A DNA stretch of 64,000 nucleotides from Methylocella sp. (GCA_037200525.1 JBBCGG010000001.1:211526-275525), one strand, 5' to 3'; shown: positions 35,319 to 45,558, numbered from the stretch's first letter. The notes: generated by a model from the letters alone, not told the origin. Numbers and translations are program-made.

Positions 35319-36455
35319 CTACCGAACAACCGGGCGTCGGTCCCGCCGAAGCGCGTTCATCACGGCGTCATCGACATTGAGGTGCCCGCGAACAAGATCC
35401 GGCGGCGTCAGCGCCATCCAGTTGTTGAGGGATACGTCCGTATATTTTGGCTTGTTGAAGACGTTGAGGCAACGCATCGTCGTCGCGCCGATGTTCTCGA
35501 TATAATGTCCCATCGTCCTTGGCACATATCCGACGTCGCCTTCGCGGAAGTTGAACGTGCGCGCTTTGGAGGTGGCGTTGAAGACCGTCATCCGCGCTTC
35601 GCCCTCGAGATAATATTGCCACTCATCGGCATCGGGGTGCCAGTGAAGCTCCCGCATTGCGCCGGGTTCGAGTTCGATAATCAACGCGGACATCGAGGTT
35701 TCAGGGAAATTGGTCGCGTCGATGACCTTGGTCGAGCCGCCGTCATATTTCGCCGCTGGGTGTTCCGATGCATGCCAGGTGAAGGGGAGCGGCGGCGGGC
35801 TGTCAGGAAGCTGCTTGCGCACGACATCAAGCGCGCCAGGCACGGGCATGCGAAAGATATACTTCTCCGACTTCGGAATGTTCGCGAAGTGCTTCTCCGC
35901 CACCCCGAAATTCTTGGCGACGACGCTCGGCGGCATATGCGCCATAAACTCCGTGATGAGCAGCGTCTCGTTTTCCGAGAAATTGCCGTCGTCAAAGACC
36001 AGCAGAAACTCGCAGCCGCCTTCAAGGCCCTGGATGGAGTGTGGAATGCCGGCAGGGACCAGCCAGACATCGCCGGGCTTCAGATCGTCAATGAACACGT
36101 TGCGGTCCGCATCGACAACCGTAAAGCGCACGTTGCCCTGTAAGATGTAGGCCCATTCGGCTTCCTTGTGCCAATGGAGTTCACGCACCACGCCAGAATC
36201 CAGCCGCATGTTCACGCCCGCCATGGATTTCGCCGCAGGCAATTCACGCACTGTAACCTCGCGCGCCCATCCGCCTTCCTCAAGGCGATTGTGCGCCATG
36301 CCGAACGAAAACTTCAGGTTCGGCAGTGACCCATTATCTGTCTCGGGTGATATCAGAACATCCGGATTCTGACGATCGAGCTCGACGTTCCGCGGACCAG
36401 GATCGGTGGCTCCTTTATTTCCGCGAATCGGCTGCACGGGACTCTCACTGGACAT
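35319..36455 (-). CDS. oxdC: oxalate decarboxylase, bicupin
   Basis: The ~378-residue protein has two cupin domains. Cupin 1 carries HWHKEAEWAYILQG and GIPHSIQ, cupin 2 HWHPDADEWQYYLEG and GHYIEN, each supplying three His and one Glu to bind manganese. The flexible lid near FSENETLLI retains the Glu of the SENST-type lid known from Bacillus OxdC, which favours decarboxylation of oxalate to formate and CO2 over oxidation. No signal peptide is seen. ATG 36455 is chosen for the AAAGG seven bases upstream; an ATG at 36479 is possible. It stands alone. Confidence 0.9.
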   Translation of the reverse strand: MSSESPVQPIRGNKGATDPGPRNVELDRQNPDVLISPETDNGSLPNLKFSFGMAHNRLEEGGWAREVTVRELPAAKSMAGVNMRLDSGVVRELHWHKEAEWAYILQGNVRFTVVDADRNVFIDDLKPGDVWLVPAGIPHSIQGLEGGCEFLLVFDDGNFSENETLLITEFMAHMPPSVVAKNFGVAEKHFANIPKSEKYIFRMPVPGALDVVRKQLPDSPPPLPFTWHASEHPAAKYDGGSTKVIDATNFPETSMSALIIELEPGAMRELHWHPDADEWQYYLEGEARMTVFNATSKARTFNFREGDVGYVPRTMGHYIENIGATTMRCLNVFNKPKYTDVSLNNWMALTPPDLVRGHLNVDDAVMNALRRDRRPVVR

Positions 36456-36738
36456 GGCCGCACCTTTCAAAGCAATCATCGTTGATGACGAAATGTTGTT
36501 CTTGGTCTATCGCGAAACGCAAGGAAATGCCAGCCGCGCCCGAAGGCTTGGCGCAACTTTGGCAGAATTTTTTCAAACGCCTTCTGATGCGCGTTCGGCA
36601 GCGGGGACATCGTTCGCAGACCACGCCGTCATCAGTGAGCGCAATGTGAATCCTGTAACGGAAAGCGACCGCGGCGTTGCGCAGGAAGGCTAGTGGCGAC
36701 GATCGGCGTCGCCGCATGGATTTCGGTTCATATCCTTA

Positions 36739-37576
36739 GGGCCCAGACCCATAAAATGGTTGGCGTGACAGGCGGATTGTGATTCACAGCTTCCGAAAGG
36801 AAGCGACTATGAATCGGGATCAATTCTGGCTGACGGACGCGCAGTTCGCGAAGATCGCGCCGCATCTTCCCACGGACACGCGCGGCAAGGCGGGCGTCGA
36901 TGATCGCCGGGTGGTCAGCGGGATCATTCATGTGCTGAAATCTGGCGGACGCTGGATTGACGCGCCGCTGGAGTACGGGCCAAAGAAGACTCTCTACAAT
37001 CGCTACGTTCGCTGGGCTGCTAAGGGCGTTTGGATCGATCTGTTCCACGCGCTTGCGCAAGCAGGCGGGCCGCCGGCGCAGGTCCTCATCGACTCCTCGG
37101 CGGTCAAGGCGCATCGCTCGGCCAGTGGCGGCAAAGGGGGGAGAAGAATCAGGCCATCGGCCGTTCGCGCGGCGGGCGCACAACCAAAATCCACGCATTG
37201 ACCGATGCGGACTGCCGCCCGCTGTCTTTCATGCTCACCGGCGGCCAAATCGCCGATTGCTCGGCGGGCGCGGAGCTTATCGCGCGACTTCCTCCTTGCG
37301 AAATCCTCCATGGCGACAAGGGCTACGACGCAAATGCGATCCGTCGGCAGGTCGAGGAGCGCGGAGCTATGCCGAATATCCCGCCCAAGGCCAATCGCAG
37401 GTGGAAGAACTGCTTCTCGCCCTTCCTCTATCGAAACCGCAACGCCATCGAACGCATGTTCTGCCGCCTGAAAGACTTCAGGCGCGTGGCTACCCGCTAC
37501 GACCGAAACGCCATAAACTTCCTCGCCACAGTCTGCATCGCCGCTACCGTTTGCTACTGGTTGTGAGTCTGGACCC
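36739..37576 (+). mobile_element. IS5-family (IS427-like) type 1 element, full-length copy D
   Basis: 838 bp, ends GGGCCCAGACCCATAAA and, inverted, GGGTCCAGACTC, flanked by TA on both sides. It lies between the oxalate decarboxylase and ABC operon regions and interrupts no gene that I could recognise. Confidence 0.92.
36809..37566 (+). CDS. IS427-like type 1 transposase (two frames, -1 shift)
   Basis: Frame 1 begins MNRDQFWLTDAQFAKIAPHL at ATG 36809 behind AAAGGAAG and ends at 37201; frame 2 runs to TGA 37564-37566. A -1 shift in AAAGGGGGG near 37133-37142 would join SGGKG to EKNQAIGRSRGGRTTKIHAL. Together they give a DDE transposase with VLIDSSAVKAH, HGDKGYDAN and RNAIERMFCRLK. No disabling mutation is seen. 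Confidence 0.88.
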
Positions 37577-38061
37577 TAATATGCCAAACAAATGTGAAGT
37601 TGTTGTCGCCGCCCAGAACGAATTGGTAGAATAAGCTGATCGGACCGCCCGGGTTTCCCGGCGCTACCGAACCCTGTCGTCGTCAGATTTTCTTGACCTG
37701 GGTGTTGCCGGCGACATCGTTTTGCGAACGGGCGGACAGCCAACCCAAATCGCGAATTGGTTTGCGCTTGACGAAAGCCGTCTGTGGTTTTGTGGTTTTT
37801 GACTTAATATGCCTCAGGGGATGCCTCGGCTCGTAACGCGCCGGGCCGGCCCTTCCTTGCCCCTTTTGGGATGAACAAACAAGCAGCAGAATGCATCATA
37901 AGCGCCTACGGCGCCCGCATTTTTTGCTAAAGCTTCCCTCTTTCATTGGCTGGGCACATCCGCAGAGGGCTTGGCATGAGGGTTGCTGTGGTATGTGCTA
38001 CTGATCCGCTAGATCCCGCATAAAGCCACATGCTGGTTCGGACGATTAAGAGGCTGGCGAA
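37577..38061. other. intergenic upstream of the second ABC operon
   Basis: No convincing gene. On the minus strand short stop-bounded stretches (for example one reading FYQFVLGGDNNFTFVWH near 37580-37630) could be worn coding DNA crossing the IS target site. The promoter of the following operon should be near the right end; GAGG precedes ATG 38062. Confidence 0.3.
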
Positions 38062-39639
38062 ATGACACTTATCAATCGACGAGCACTGATGACTCGCGCG
38101 GGCGCGTTCGGAGCGAGCGCGATGGTGCTGGATCCGACCTTCCTCTGCTCTTTAGCGATCGCGCAGACGAGCAAGCCCGTTGTTTTCCTGTCCGCTGAGA
38201 ACATCACCGGCAACTGGGACCCGACCGCGCATACGACGCTCTCGCAGAAGAATGTCGAGGGCTTCGTCATGGGATTCCTGACCCGTACGCCGATGCGGCT
38301 CGATGCGCCCGACAAGACGAATTACGAACTGGCGACCAGCCTCAAGCTGTTGGACGAGCATCGCTTGGAGATCAAGCTGCGCAATGACGTCAAATTCCAT
38401 GATGGCAAGCCGTTCAAGGCCGAAGACGTCAAGGCGACGATCGAATATGGCGCGCTGCCCGATCGTCCGGCGCAATGGTATCCTGGCCCGACGTCTGGGC
38501 TGACCATTACCACTCCAGATGATTATTCCGTCATAATCGATACAACTAAAGGCGGCTATCCCGCAGATCTCTTCATCTTCCTCGCTTCGTTCCTGCCGAT
38601 CATGTCAGCGACCGATGTCGCGGCCGGCCCGTCCGGCCCCTTGACGCAAAGGCTAAACGGAACCGGTCCTTTCCGCTTCGATGGCCAAAAGGGCAACTCG
38701 ACGATTCTCAAGGCAAACGCCGCCTATTTCCAAGGCGCCCCGAAGATCTCCGAGATTCATTTCAACTTCGTCGGCGACGCAACGACCCGCATGCTCTCAC
38801 TGCTGAACGGCGAGGCTTCGATCGTCGAGCGGTTGGAGCCCGAACAGGTCGAGACTCTGACCAAGAATTCGAAGATCAAGACGAGCGCCATCGTCTCCGT
38901 CGAAAACAAGTATCTGTGGTTTCGTTGCTCAAAGCCGCCGTTCAACGATCCGCTCATCAGAATGGCGGCATGCAACGCGATCGATCGCTCGGCGGTGCTT
39001 GAGCTCCTCGGTTCGGCGGGTTACGCCTCTTCAAACTTCTTCTCGCCAGTGAAGTTCGGCTATGTCGATCTCCCGAACTATCCGAAATTTGATCCAGCTG
39101 CGTGCCAGGCGCTTCTGGCGAAAGCCGGCTTCCCCAAGGGCAAGGGGCTGCCGCCGCTGGAATACATAACCTCGGTCGGTTTCTATCCGAAAACAAAGGA
39201 ATATGGCGAAGTCATCACCGGCATGTTGCAGGAGCAGGGATTCCCGGTCACCTTGACCGTGCTCGAGCCGGCGGCTTGGAACGAACGTCTCTATGATCGG
39301 CCTGGCGGAGGCCCTGGTCACATGATCGATTGCGGCTGGTCGACGGGGTCGCCAGAGCCGGATCTCGTGCTCCGCACGCATTTCTATTCAACCTCGAAGC
39401 GCATCTGCGGGATCAGCGACCCGGAGATCGACGCCGTGTTGGACAAGGAGCGGAATGCGCCGACGCTCGAAATTCGGAAGAATGTTTTGCAGACCGAAAC
39501 GATGCCGCTTTTGGCGCAGAAAGTCCCGGCTCTATCGCTCTTCACCTCGGTCATGATCCACGCGATGCAGAAGGATCTCGACGGCCTGTTCATCTATCCC
39601 GATGGATCGATAGATGCGTCCAAGGCCGTCTACGCCTGA
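38062..39639 (+). CDS. ABC transporter solute-binding protein, family 5
   Basis: The 525-residue protein begins MTLINRRALMTRAGAFGASAMVL, an export signal with an early RR that might use Tat but lacks a clear S-R-R-x-F-L-K. The family-5 domain follows (LEIKLRNDVKFHDGKPFKAEDVKATIEY, NGTGPFRFDGQ, IRMAACNAIDRSAVLELL). It binds peptides or related molecules for the importer encoded next. It is the first gene of a nine-gene operon with several overlapping stop and start codons. Confidence 0.9.
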   Translation: MTLINRRALMTRAGAFGASAMVLDPTFLCSLAIAQTSKPVVFLSAENITGNWDPTAHTTLSQKNVEGFVMGFLTRTPMRLDAPDKTNYELATSLKLLDEHRLEIKLRNDVKFHDGKPFKAEDVKATIEYGALPDRPAQWYPGPTSGLTITTPDDYSVIIDTTKGGYPADLFIFLASFLPIMSATDVAAGPSGPLTQRLNGTGPFRFDGQKGNSTILKANAAYFQGAPKISEIHFNFVGDATTRMLSLLNGEASIVERLEPEQVETLTKNSKIKTSAIVSVENKYLWFRCSKPPFNDPLIRMAACNAIDRSAVLELLGSAGYASSNFFSPVKFGYVDLPNYPKFDPAACQALLAKAGFPKGKGLPPLEYITSVGFYPKTKEYGEVITGMLQEQGFPVTLTVLEPAAWNERLYDRPGGGPGHMIDCGWSTGSPEPDLVLRTHFYSTSKRICGISDPEIDAVLDKERNAPTLEIRKNVLQTETMPLLAQKVPALSLFTSVMIHAMQKDLDGLFIYPDGSIDASKAVYA

Positions 39640-39676
39640 TGCTTCCGACCGGCGGGACTGCTCCTGGAGGCGCGTT

Positions 39677-40657
39677 TTGGAGATCCTAAGCTTTCTTGCG
39701 CGACGAATCACCCAAGGCCTCGTCATCGTCTTTCTGGTGTCGGCGCTGATCTTCACGTTGCTGCGAGTGGTCCCTGGCGACCCGGTCCGCCTTATGGCGG
39801 GCGGGATGGCGCCGGAAGCTTTGATCAACGAAATCGCCACAAAGATGGGACTTCGCGACCCGATTCCGGTCCAGTTCATGCGCTACATGGGCCATGTCGC
39901 GCGGGGCGATCTCGGCGAGTCCTTCGTGCGGCCGGCCAACGGGGCCTCCACCGGCGGTTCGAGCTTCGACGATTCAACGCGCGGCGAGCGGGCGAAGGTC
40001 CTCGATCTCATCGGCGAAACCCTGCCGATGACGCTGCAATTGGCGGCGGTCGCGGTCGCGATGGCGCTTTGCATTTCAGCGCTCATCGGCATTCCGGGCG
40101 GCTTGGCCCCTGGCCGCTGGCCGGACCGGCTCGCGTTCTACCTGTCGTCGATTTTCATATCCCTGCCCAATTTTTGGCTGGGCATCGTTCTGACGCTGCT
40201 GTTGTCGGTTAAGCTAGGCTGGCTGCCGGCCATCGGATACGGCGGTTTTGCCTATACTCTGCTGCCAGCGCTTGTCCTCGCGGTTGAACTGTCGCCGGTG
40301 CTCATCCGCACCCTAACCGGGTCGCTTACCTCAATCATGCAGGAGCCATTCATCGCCGTCGGCGCCGTGCGGGGCCTCAGCCGCCGGCGCATTATTGCGA
40401 ACCATGCATTGCGCAACGCCTCGGTGCCGCTCCTGAACTTGCTCGGCGTCCAATTCAGTGGGCTGCTCGGCGGCGTGCTCATCGTGGAATACATCTTCGA
40501 CTACCCAGGTCTCGGGCTGCTGACGATCAATGCAGTGTTGCAGCGCGATTTTCCATTGATCCAAGGCATCGCCATCGTCACAAGCGCTATCTTCGTCTTC
40601 ATCAACATCGCCGTCGATCTCGCCGCAACGATGATCGACCCGAGACTCGAATACTGA
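39677..40657 (+). CDS. ABC transporter permease (DppB-type)
   Basis: TTG 39677 is chosen because GGAGG lies six bases upstream and the protein then starts LEILSFLARRITQGLVIVFLVSALIFTLLR, the DppB N-terminus. It ends in AATMIDPRLEY, also typical. A Ser/Gly-rich insert (NGASTGGSSFDDSTRGER) in the first periplasmic loop is unusual. The TGA overlaps the next ATG. Confidence 0.9.
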   Translation: MEILSFLARRITQGLVIVFLVSALIFTLLRVVPGDPVRLMAGGMAPEALINEIATKMGLRDPIPVQFMRYMGHVARGDLGESFVRPANGASTGGSSFDDSTRGERAKVLDLIGETLPMTLQLAAVAVAMALCISALIGIPGGLAPGRWPDRLAFYLSSIFISLPNFWLGIVLTLLLSVKLGWLPAIGYGGFAYTLLPALVLAVELSPVLIRTLTGSLTSIMQEPFIAVGAVRGLSRRRIIANHALRNASVPLLNLLGVQFSGLLGGVLIVEYIFDYPGLGLLTINAVLQRDFPLIQGIAIVTSAIFVFINIAVDLAATMIDPRLEY

Positions 40658-41574
40658 TGAGCGCCGTCGACGCCATAGGCCTCGCCGAGCCGGTCAAGCG
40701 CGCCGGAGGCTCCGTAGCGCGGCGGATCTGGCGGCTCGCCATCGCATCCACGGAGTTCCGCATTGGGCTTGCGGTCTTCCTGATGCTCGCTATCGCCACG
40801 GCGATCTATCCCGAACTCAGCGGCATCGATCCGACGCACATGGACGTGAAGGCGCGTTTGCTCGGCCCGATGTTCCTGGGGCCGCATTGGAGCGTCGCGC
40901 ACCCGCTTGGCACGGATCAGATCGGCCGCGATATGCTGGTGCGCTGCCTTATCGGGCTGCGCTATTCGTTCTTGATCGGCGTCGCGACTGTTATTTTGAT
41001 GCTCTTCATCGGATGCGCCCTCGGCCTGTTCGCCGGTTATTATGGCGGCATCATCGATACCCTGATCATGCGTCTGACTGACGCGCAGCTGTCGATCCCG
41101 ATGATCATTCTCGCGATCGCGGTTCTGGGCGTTTCGCGACCGACCATCCCCGCGATTATCCTCGTCCTTGGCCTCTCAAGTTGGCCAGTTTATGCACGGG
41201 TGATGCGGAGCGTTGTGATGAACGAGCGGGGCCGCGAATATGTCCGCGCCGCACAGATCATGGGCGCGTCGGATTGGCGCATCATGGTCGGCCTTATCGC
41301 GCCGCTGGTGCTGCCGCCGATCATTTTCGTGTCTGTCCTCGACATCGCCCGGATGATGATCTTCGAATCGATCCTCGGCTTCATCGGCCTTGGCGTGCAG
41401 CCGCCGACGCCGACGTTCGGCAACATTATAGCCGATGGCCGCAAGTATCTCTTGGATGCTTGGTGGATCGCCACGGTGCCCGGCATTTTTCTGTGCCTGA
41501 ACTTGACAAGCATCAATCTTATGGGCGCCTCGCTTGAACGCGCGCGTCATCGGATCTTTGGGGGACTGGCATGA
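40657..41574 (+). CDS. ABC transporter permease (DppC-type)
   Basis: The 305-residue protein has an N-terminal helix and the DppC hallmark HPLGTDQIGRDMLVRCLIGLRYS, then a BPD_transp_1 domain with the EAA-like loop AAQIMGASDWRIMVGLIAPLVLPP. It forms the channel with the preceding permease. Its stop overlaps the ATPase start by four bases (ATGA). Confidence 0.92.
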   Translation: MSAVDAIGLAEPVKRAGGSVARRIWRLAIASTEFRIGLAVFLMLAIATAIYPELSGIDPTHMDVKARLLGPMFLGPHWSVAHPLGTDQIGRDMLVRCLIGLRYSFLIGVATVILMLFIGCALGLFAGYYGGIIDTLIMRLTDAQLSIPMIILAIAVLGVSRPTIPAIILVLGLSSWPVYARVMRSVVMNERGREYVRAAQIMGASDWRIMVGLIAPLVLPPIIFVSVLDIARMMIFESILGFIGLGVQPPTPTFGNIIADGRKYLLDAWWIATVPGIFLCLNLTSINLMGASLERARHRIFGGLA

Positions 41575-43400
41575 GCTCCTTGGAGCCGATCCTGCGCGTC
41601 CGCAACCTTTCCGCCGGCATAGCGGGCGCAGAATGCTCGATCATCGCCGACGTCAGCTTCGACCTCGCGCCGCGCGAGATACTCGGCATCATCGGGGCGA
41701 CCGGGTCCGGTAAGACGGTGTTGTCCCGAGCGATCGTCAATTGGCTCGAGCCGCCGCTCGTTGCGACAGGCGGATCAGTGTCCTTCAAGGGCCAGGACAT
41801 ATTGCATCTGCCAGGCCGCGCGATGCGCGGGCTGCGGCGGGAGATCGCATATGTTGGCGCCAATCCCATGGGCGCGCTCGATCCAACGCTGGCGGTAGGG
41901 CCTCAGATCGTGGAGAAGCTCCATGCGGTCGCGCCCGAGGTCGGCCGCGATGAGGCGAAGCGACGGGTCATCGAGCTTCTTGACGCCGTGCGGATTCCAT
42001 CGGCGCGGACGCGCTTTCACGACTTTCCTTCGCAGTTCAGCGGAGGAATGATGCAGCGCGCGCTTATCGTTGACGCTCTTGTCTCGAACCCAGCCTTTCT
42101 CGTCGCGGATAATGTCACGCAGCCGCTCGATGTCACCGTGGCCGCTCAGGTGCTGCGGCTGCTGCGCGAACTGACCGAGCGGTTTGAAACGGCGATTGTT
42201 TTCGTCTCATCATCGCTTCCGATCGTCTGCGATGCCGCCAACATGATCCTCGTTCTCGACGAGGGGAGGGTGGTTGAGCAGAAATCGAGAGATGCGCTGA
42301 TCGCTCATCCCTCGCACCCCTATACCGTCGATCTGCTCGCTCGAACGCCGAAGATCTGGAGCGGCACGTCGACGCCGACGCGCCCGCAGGCAATTGGAGA
42401 GCCTGTGCTCAGCGTCCGCGGCGCTTCGCGCAGCTATCATCTGCGGCGGCGCGGCAGTTTTGCCGGCAAGAGTGAAGTTCGCGCAGTGCGCAACGTAAAC
42501 TTCGATGTCTATGCCGGCGAAAACTTTGGCATCGTCGGCGAGTCCGGTTGCGGTAAATCCAGTCTCATGCGGCTGCTCAGCCGCCTGGAGCGCCCTGACA
42601 GCGGCCAGATCCTGTGCGGCGGCGTCGATATGGCGACGTTATCTGGTCGCGAGCTTCTGGCCTTTCGGCGCAAGGTGCAATTGGTGCTTCAGGACCCATT
42701 CGGGTCGCTCCCGCCGCGCACGGCGATCGGAGCGATGATCGAGGCGCCGTTGCGGGTTCATGGCGAGCGGGACGGCAAGGTCCGCCGTGAGCGCGTTCTC
42801 GCCATGATGCGGGAAGTCGGGCTCTCGCCAAACCTGTACGATCAGCTGCCGCTTGGCCTCAGCGCAGGCCAGCGTCAGCGGATCAACGTCGCGCGCGCGA
42901 TGATTCTCGAACCGCATATTCTGATCATGGATGAGACGCTGTCGGCCCTAGACCAGTCGGAGCAATTGAAGCTGCTCGACCTGTTCGAGAGGCTACAGGC
43001 CAAGCACCGGCTGACCTACATTTTTATCTCGCACGATATGGCCCTGGTGCGGCGGACTTGCGACCGCGTAGCCGTGATGTACTTGGGCGAGGTTGTCGAG
43101 GTCAGCCGCAACGAGCGTCTGTTTTTCGATCCCGGTCACCCCTATAGCCGCGCGCTTCTCAGCGCCATACCGACCTTGGAGGAGCGGCGCTACCGAGCCG
43201 AAGATTGCCTGCTCGATGGCGAACCGCCGAACCCAATTGATCTGCCCATCGGCTGCGGCTTCGCCGGTCGTTGCCCCAATGCCTACGATCGTTGCCGGGC
43301 TGAGAGCCCTAATCTTCTGGCGCGCGGCGACCACGATCTTGCGGCCTGCTTCCTGGTTGAGACGAAATGGGCGCCGGCGCTGGAGGAGGCGCACCCATGA
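41571..43400 (+). CDS. ABC transporter fused double ATPase, first site degenerate
   Basis: The 609-residue protein fuses two Dpp/Opp-type ATPases. Domain 2 is canonical (GESGCGKSSLM, LSAGQRQRINVARAM, LIMDETLSALD, IFISHD). Domain 1 has an intact Walker A (GATGSGKTVL) and signature (FSGGMMQRALIVDAL), but Walker B reads FLVADNVTQPLD, with Asn for the catalytic Glu, and the switch region reads IVFVSSSLP, with Ser for His. The transporter would then have one hydrolytic site. An oligopeptide-type C-terminal zinc-binding-like tail (CGFAGRCPNAYDRC) is present. It couples to the preceding permeases. Confidence 0.92.
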   Translation: MSSLEPILRVRNLSAGIAGAECSIIADVSFDLAPREILGIIGATGSGKTVLSRAIVNWLEPPLVATGGSVSFKGQDILHLPGRAMRGLRREIAYVGANPMGALDPTLAVGPQIVEKLHAVAPEVGRDEAKRRVIELLDAVRIPSARTRFHDFPSQFSGGMMQRALIVDALVSNPAFLVADNVTQPLDVTVAAQVLRLLRELTERFETAIVFVSSSLPIVCDAANMILVLDEGRVVEQKSRDALIAHPSHPYTVDLLARTPKIWSGTSTPTRPQAIGEPVLSVRGASRSYHLRRRGSFAGKSEVRAVRNVNFDVYAGENFGIVGESGCGKSSLMRLLSRLERPDSGQILCGGVDMATLSGRELLAFRRKVQLVLQDPFGSLPPRTAIGAMIEAPLRVHGERDGKVRRERVLAMMREVGLSPNLYDQLPLGLSAGQRQRINVARAMILEPHILIMDETLSALDQSEQLKLLDLFERLQAKHRLTYIFISHDMALVRRTCDRVAVMYLGEVVEVSRNERLFFDPGHPYSRALLSAIPTLEERRYRAEDCLLDGEPPNPIDLPIGCGFAGRCPNAYDRCRAESPNLLARGDHDLAACFLVETKWAPALEEAHP

Positions 43401-43489
43401 TGCCCGGCGCCGCCGCCCCCCAAATTTGCCTTGATTCCAGCCCGGTTACGCTGCATGCGAGAGCGTTGGCGAAGCGCCCGCCCCGCCCG

Positions 43490-44266
43490 ATGAGAATCCT
43501 GGCTATGCCCCTTCCCGATCTGAGGCTCAATGTGATCCTCACGGAACTCGCAAAAAATGGTCGCGTCTTCGTAAAGGACCTTGCCGGTCAGCTCAAGGTT
43601 AGCCGCGAGACCATCCGCCGCGACCTCAAACAGCTGGAGCTCGATGGCCGCCTCCGCTGCGCATATGGGGGCGCCGTCCAATTGTCTGCTGGCGGCGACC
43701 AGCCCGTCGTCCTTCGCATGCGCGTCAATGCGCGTGAGAAGGCGAGGATAGCAGTGCAGGCAGCGAAACTCGTCAAAGACGATACGACCATCTTTATCGA
43801 CGCAGGTACGACGACGCTTGCCTTTGCGCGCCACCTTCTCCAGCGCCGTCGCGTCCACATCTTCACGAATTCTCTTGATATCGCACAACTTTTTGCAACC
43901 GATTCAGATGGCGACGTGACGTTGATCGGGGGGCGCCTGCGCGCTGACTACCGAGCGCTCCTGGGTCCGTTGACAATCGAGGCGATCGACAATCACGTTT
44001 TCGATGCGGTCTTCATCAGCGTCGCCACCGTCGATTACACCCACGGTTTCATGGACTTCGGCCAGGAGGAGGCTTCGCTTCGGCGGGCGCTCGCAAAACA
44101 CACGAAGGATGTCGTGATGTTGGCGGACAGCGCAAAGTTCGGCCGGACCGCCTCTATCCGTACGCTCGACCTTCGTCAGGTACAGCGCCTAGTGACCGAT
44201 GCAAAATTGCCTGCGGATTTCGCCGCTAGGCTTAAAGAAGCTGGAGTAGAAATTTTATATGCTTAA
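43490..44266 (+). CDS. DeoR-family transcriptional regulator
   Basis: The ~258-residue protein has a DeoR winged helix (VFVKDLAGQLKVSRETIRRDLKQLELDGRLRCAYGGAV) and a sugar-isomerase-like effector domain with FIDAGTTTLAFARHL and the C-terminal ADSAKFGR. DeoR repressors respond to phosphorylated metabolites, which fits the kinase genes downstream. The start may be 43490 or 43505; the longer open frame to 43367 overlaps the ATPase gene. It overlaps the next gene by eight bases. Confidence 0.9.
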   Translation: MRILAMPLPDLRLNVILTELAKNGRVFVKDLAGQLKVSRETIRRDLKQLELDGRLRCAYGGAVQLSAGGDQPVVLRMRVNAREKARIAVQAAKLVKDDTTIFIDAGTTTLAFARHLLQRRRVHIFTNSLDIAQLFATDSDGDVTLIGGRLRADYRALLGPLTIEAIDNHVFDAVFISVATVDYTHGFMDFGQEEASLRRALAKHTKDVVMLADSAKFGRTASIRTLDLRQVQRLVTDAKLPADFAARLKEAGVEILYA

Positions 44267-45545
44267 AACACCAACGATCGCCGAGACGCCTGTCGTCGAT
44301 GCGGGCGAATTGCATGCCATGATGGAAGAAGTCTCGACCTTTGGCGGCGGCGCTGACGGCGCCATGACGCGCCTGACGCTCTCTTCCGAGGACCGGGCTG
44401 CACGGGACTGGTTCGCGGCTTTCATAGCCCATGAAGGCATGAAGCTTGAGATCGACGGCATCGGAAATATGTTCGGGATCCTTGACTGGGCCGGGCAGGA
44501 TGCGCCCTCGGTGATGACCGGATCACATCTCGACAGCCAGCCCAATGGGGGACGGTTCGACGGAGCCTACGGCGTCGTAGCGGCCTGCGCATCGGTGCGG
44601 GCGCTGAAGCGGCATATCAAAAAGACGGGCGCGACGCCCAAGGCGAATATCGTCATCGTCAATTGGACCAACGAAGAAGGGGCGCGGTTCCAACCAAGCC
44701 TTCTCGGGAGTGGGGTCTATGCCGGCGAGATCGATCTCAACTTCGCGCTTGCCCAGAGGGACGGAAATGGAGTCAGCGTCGGCAAGGCCCTCGATCTCAT
44801 TGGTTACCGCGACCAAGCGGCGCCGCCGATTCCGGACGCCTATATCGAGCTGCACATCGAAGGCGCCGACAAGCTCGAGAAGGCGGGGGTGCGCTTTGGG
44901 GCCTTTCAGCGGTTTTGGGGCGCCACAAAATATCGGCTCGCTTTCATCGGCAGGCAGTCGCACACCGGCCCGACGCCGATGGCGGACCGCCGCGACGCCC
45001 TCCTCGGCGCGGCCTACCTCATCGCCGATTTGAAGGCGATCGCAGACAACGCTGGCGTCGAGCTCCATACGTCTGTCGGCCGGCTCGAGGTTTACCCTAA
45101 CTCTCCAAACGTCGTGGCGGGCGAAGCCGTGTGCTTTATTGAGCTGCGCTCAGGCTCTCCGGAAATCCTGGCCAGCGCAGAGGCTGACCTGAACGCCGCG
45201 ATCGAACGCTCGTCGGCCAAGGCCGGCGTCAGTTTCGAGATTCGCAGCGTCGATCGCCGACGCGCCGGGCCGATGGATCCTCGCCTGGTGGGTCTTGCGC
45301 AGGAGATCGCGGGGAACCTCGGTGAGAAGACGCTTTTGCTCGACACTATCGGCGGCCACGATGCCGTCAGCATGGCTGCTGTTTGTCCCTCGATCGTCAT
45401 CGCGGTGCCGAGCGTCGGCGGCGTGATGCATCATCCGGCCGAGTTCACAAGCGAAGCGGATCGCGAACTTGGGGTCAGTATCCTCACCGGGATGCTCTGG
45501 CGCTTTTGCGCGGAGGGCGACATCCTGGAGAAGGAGCCGCGCTGA
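44259..45545 (+). CDS. M20-type Zn-dependent amidohydrolase (carbamoylase/HyuC-AmaB-like)
   Basis: The 428-residue protein belongs to the hydantoinase/carbamoylase branch of M20: TGSHLDSQPNGGRFDGAYG, WTNEEGARFQPSLLGSG, IGRQSHTGPTPMADRRDAL, TIGGHDAVSMA and MHHPAEFTS cover metal ligands and substrate contacts. The usual IELHIEQGP reads IELHIEGADKLE here, so a Gln near the site is missing. Relatives cleave N-carbamoyl amino acids, allantoate or ureidoglycine. It probably acts on the imported compound in the cytoplasm. Substrate unknown. Confidence 0.88.
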   Translation: MLKTPTIAETPVVDAGELHAMMEEVSTFGGGADGAMTRLTLSSEDRAARDWFAAFIAHEGMKLEIDGIGNMFGILDWAGQDAPSVMTGSHLDSQPNGGRFDGAYGVVAACASVRALKRHIKKTGATPKANIVIVNWTNEEGARFQPSLLGSGVYAGEIDLNFALAQRDGNGVSVGKALDLIGYRDQAAPPIPDAYIELHIEGADKLEKAGVRFGAFQRFWGATKYRLAFIGRQSHTGPTPMADRRDALLGAAYLIADLKAIADNAGVELHTSVGRLEVYPNSPNVVAGEAVCFIELRSGSPEILASAEADLNAAIERSSAKAGVSFEIRSVDRRRAGPMDPRLVGLAQEIAGNLGEKTLLLDTIGGHDAVSMAAVCPSIVIAVPSVGGVMHHPAEFTSEADRELGVSILTGMLWRFCAEGDILEKEPR

Positions 45546-45558
45546 TGGATGGCGTCCA

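Noticed and set aside
36406..36693. A 95-codon frame divergent from oxalate decarboxylase
   Set aside because: It overlaps the 5' end of the decarboxylase gene, has no clear ribosome-binding site and no family resemblance.
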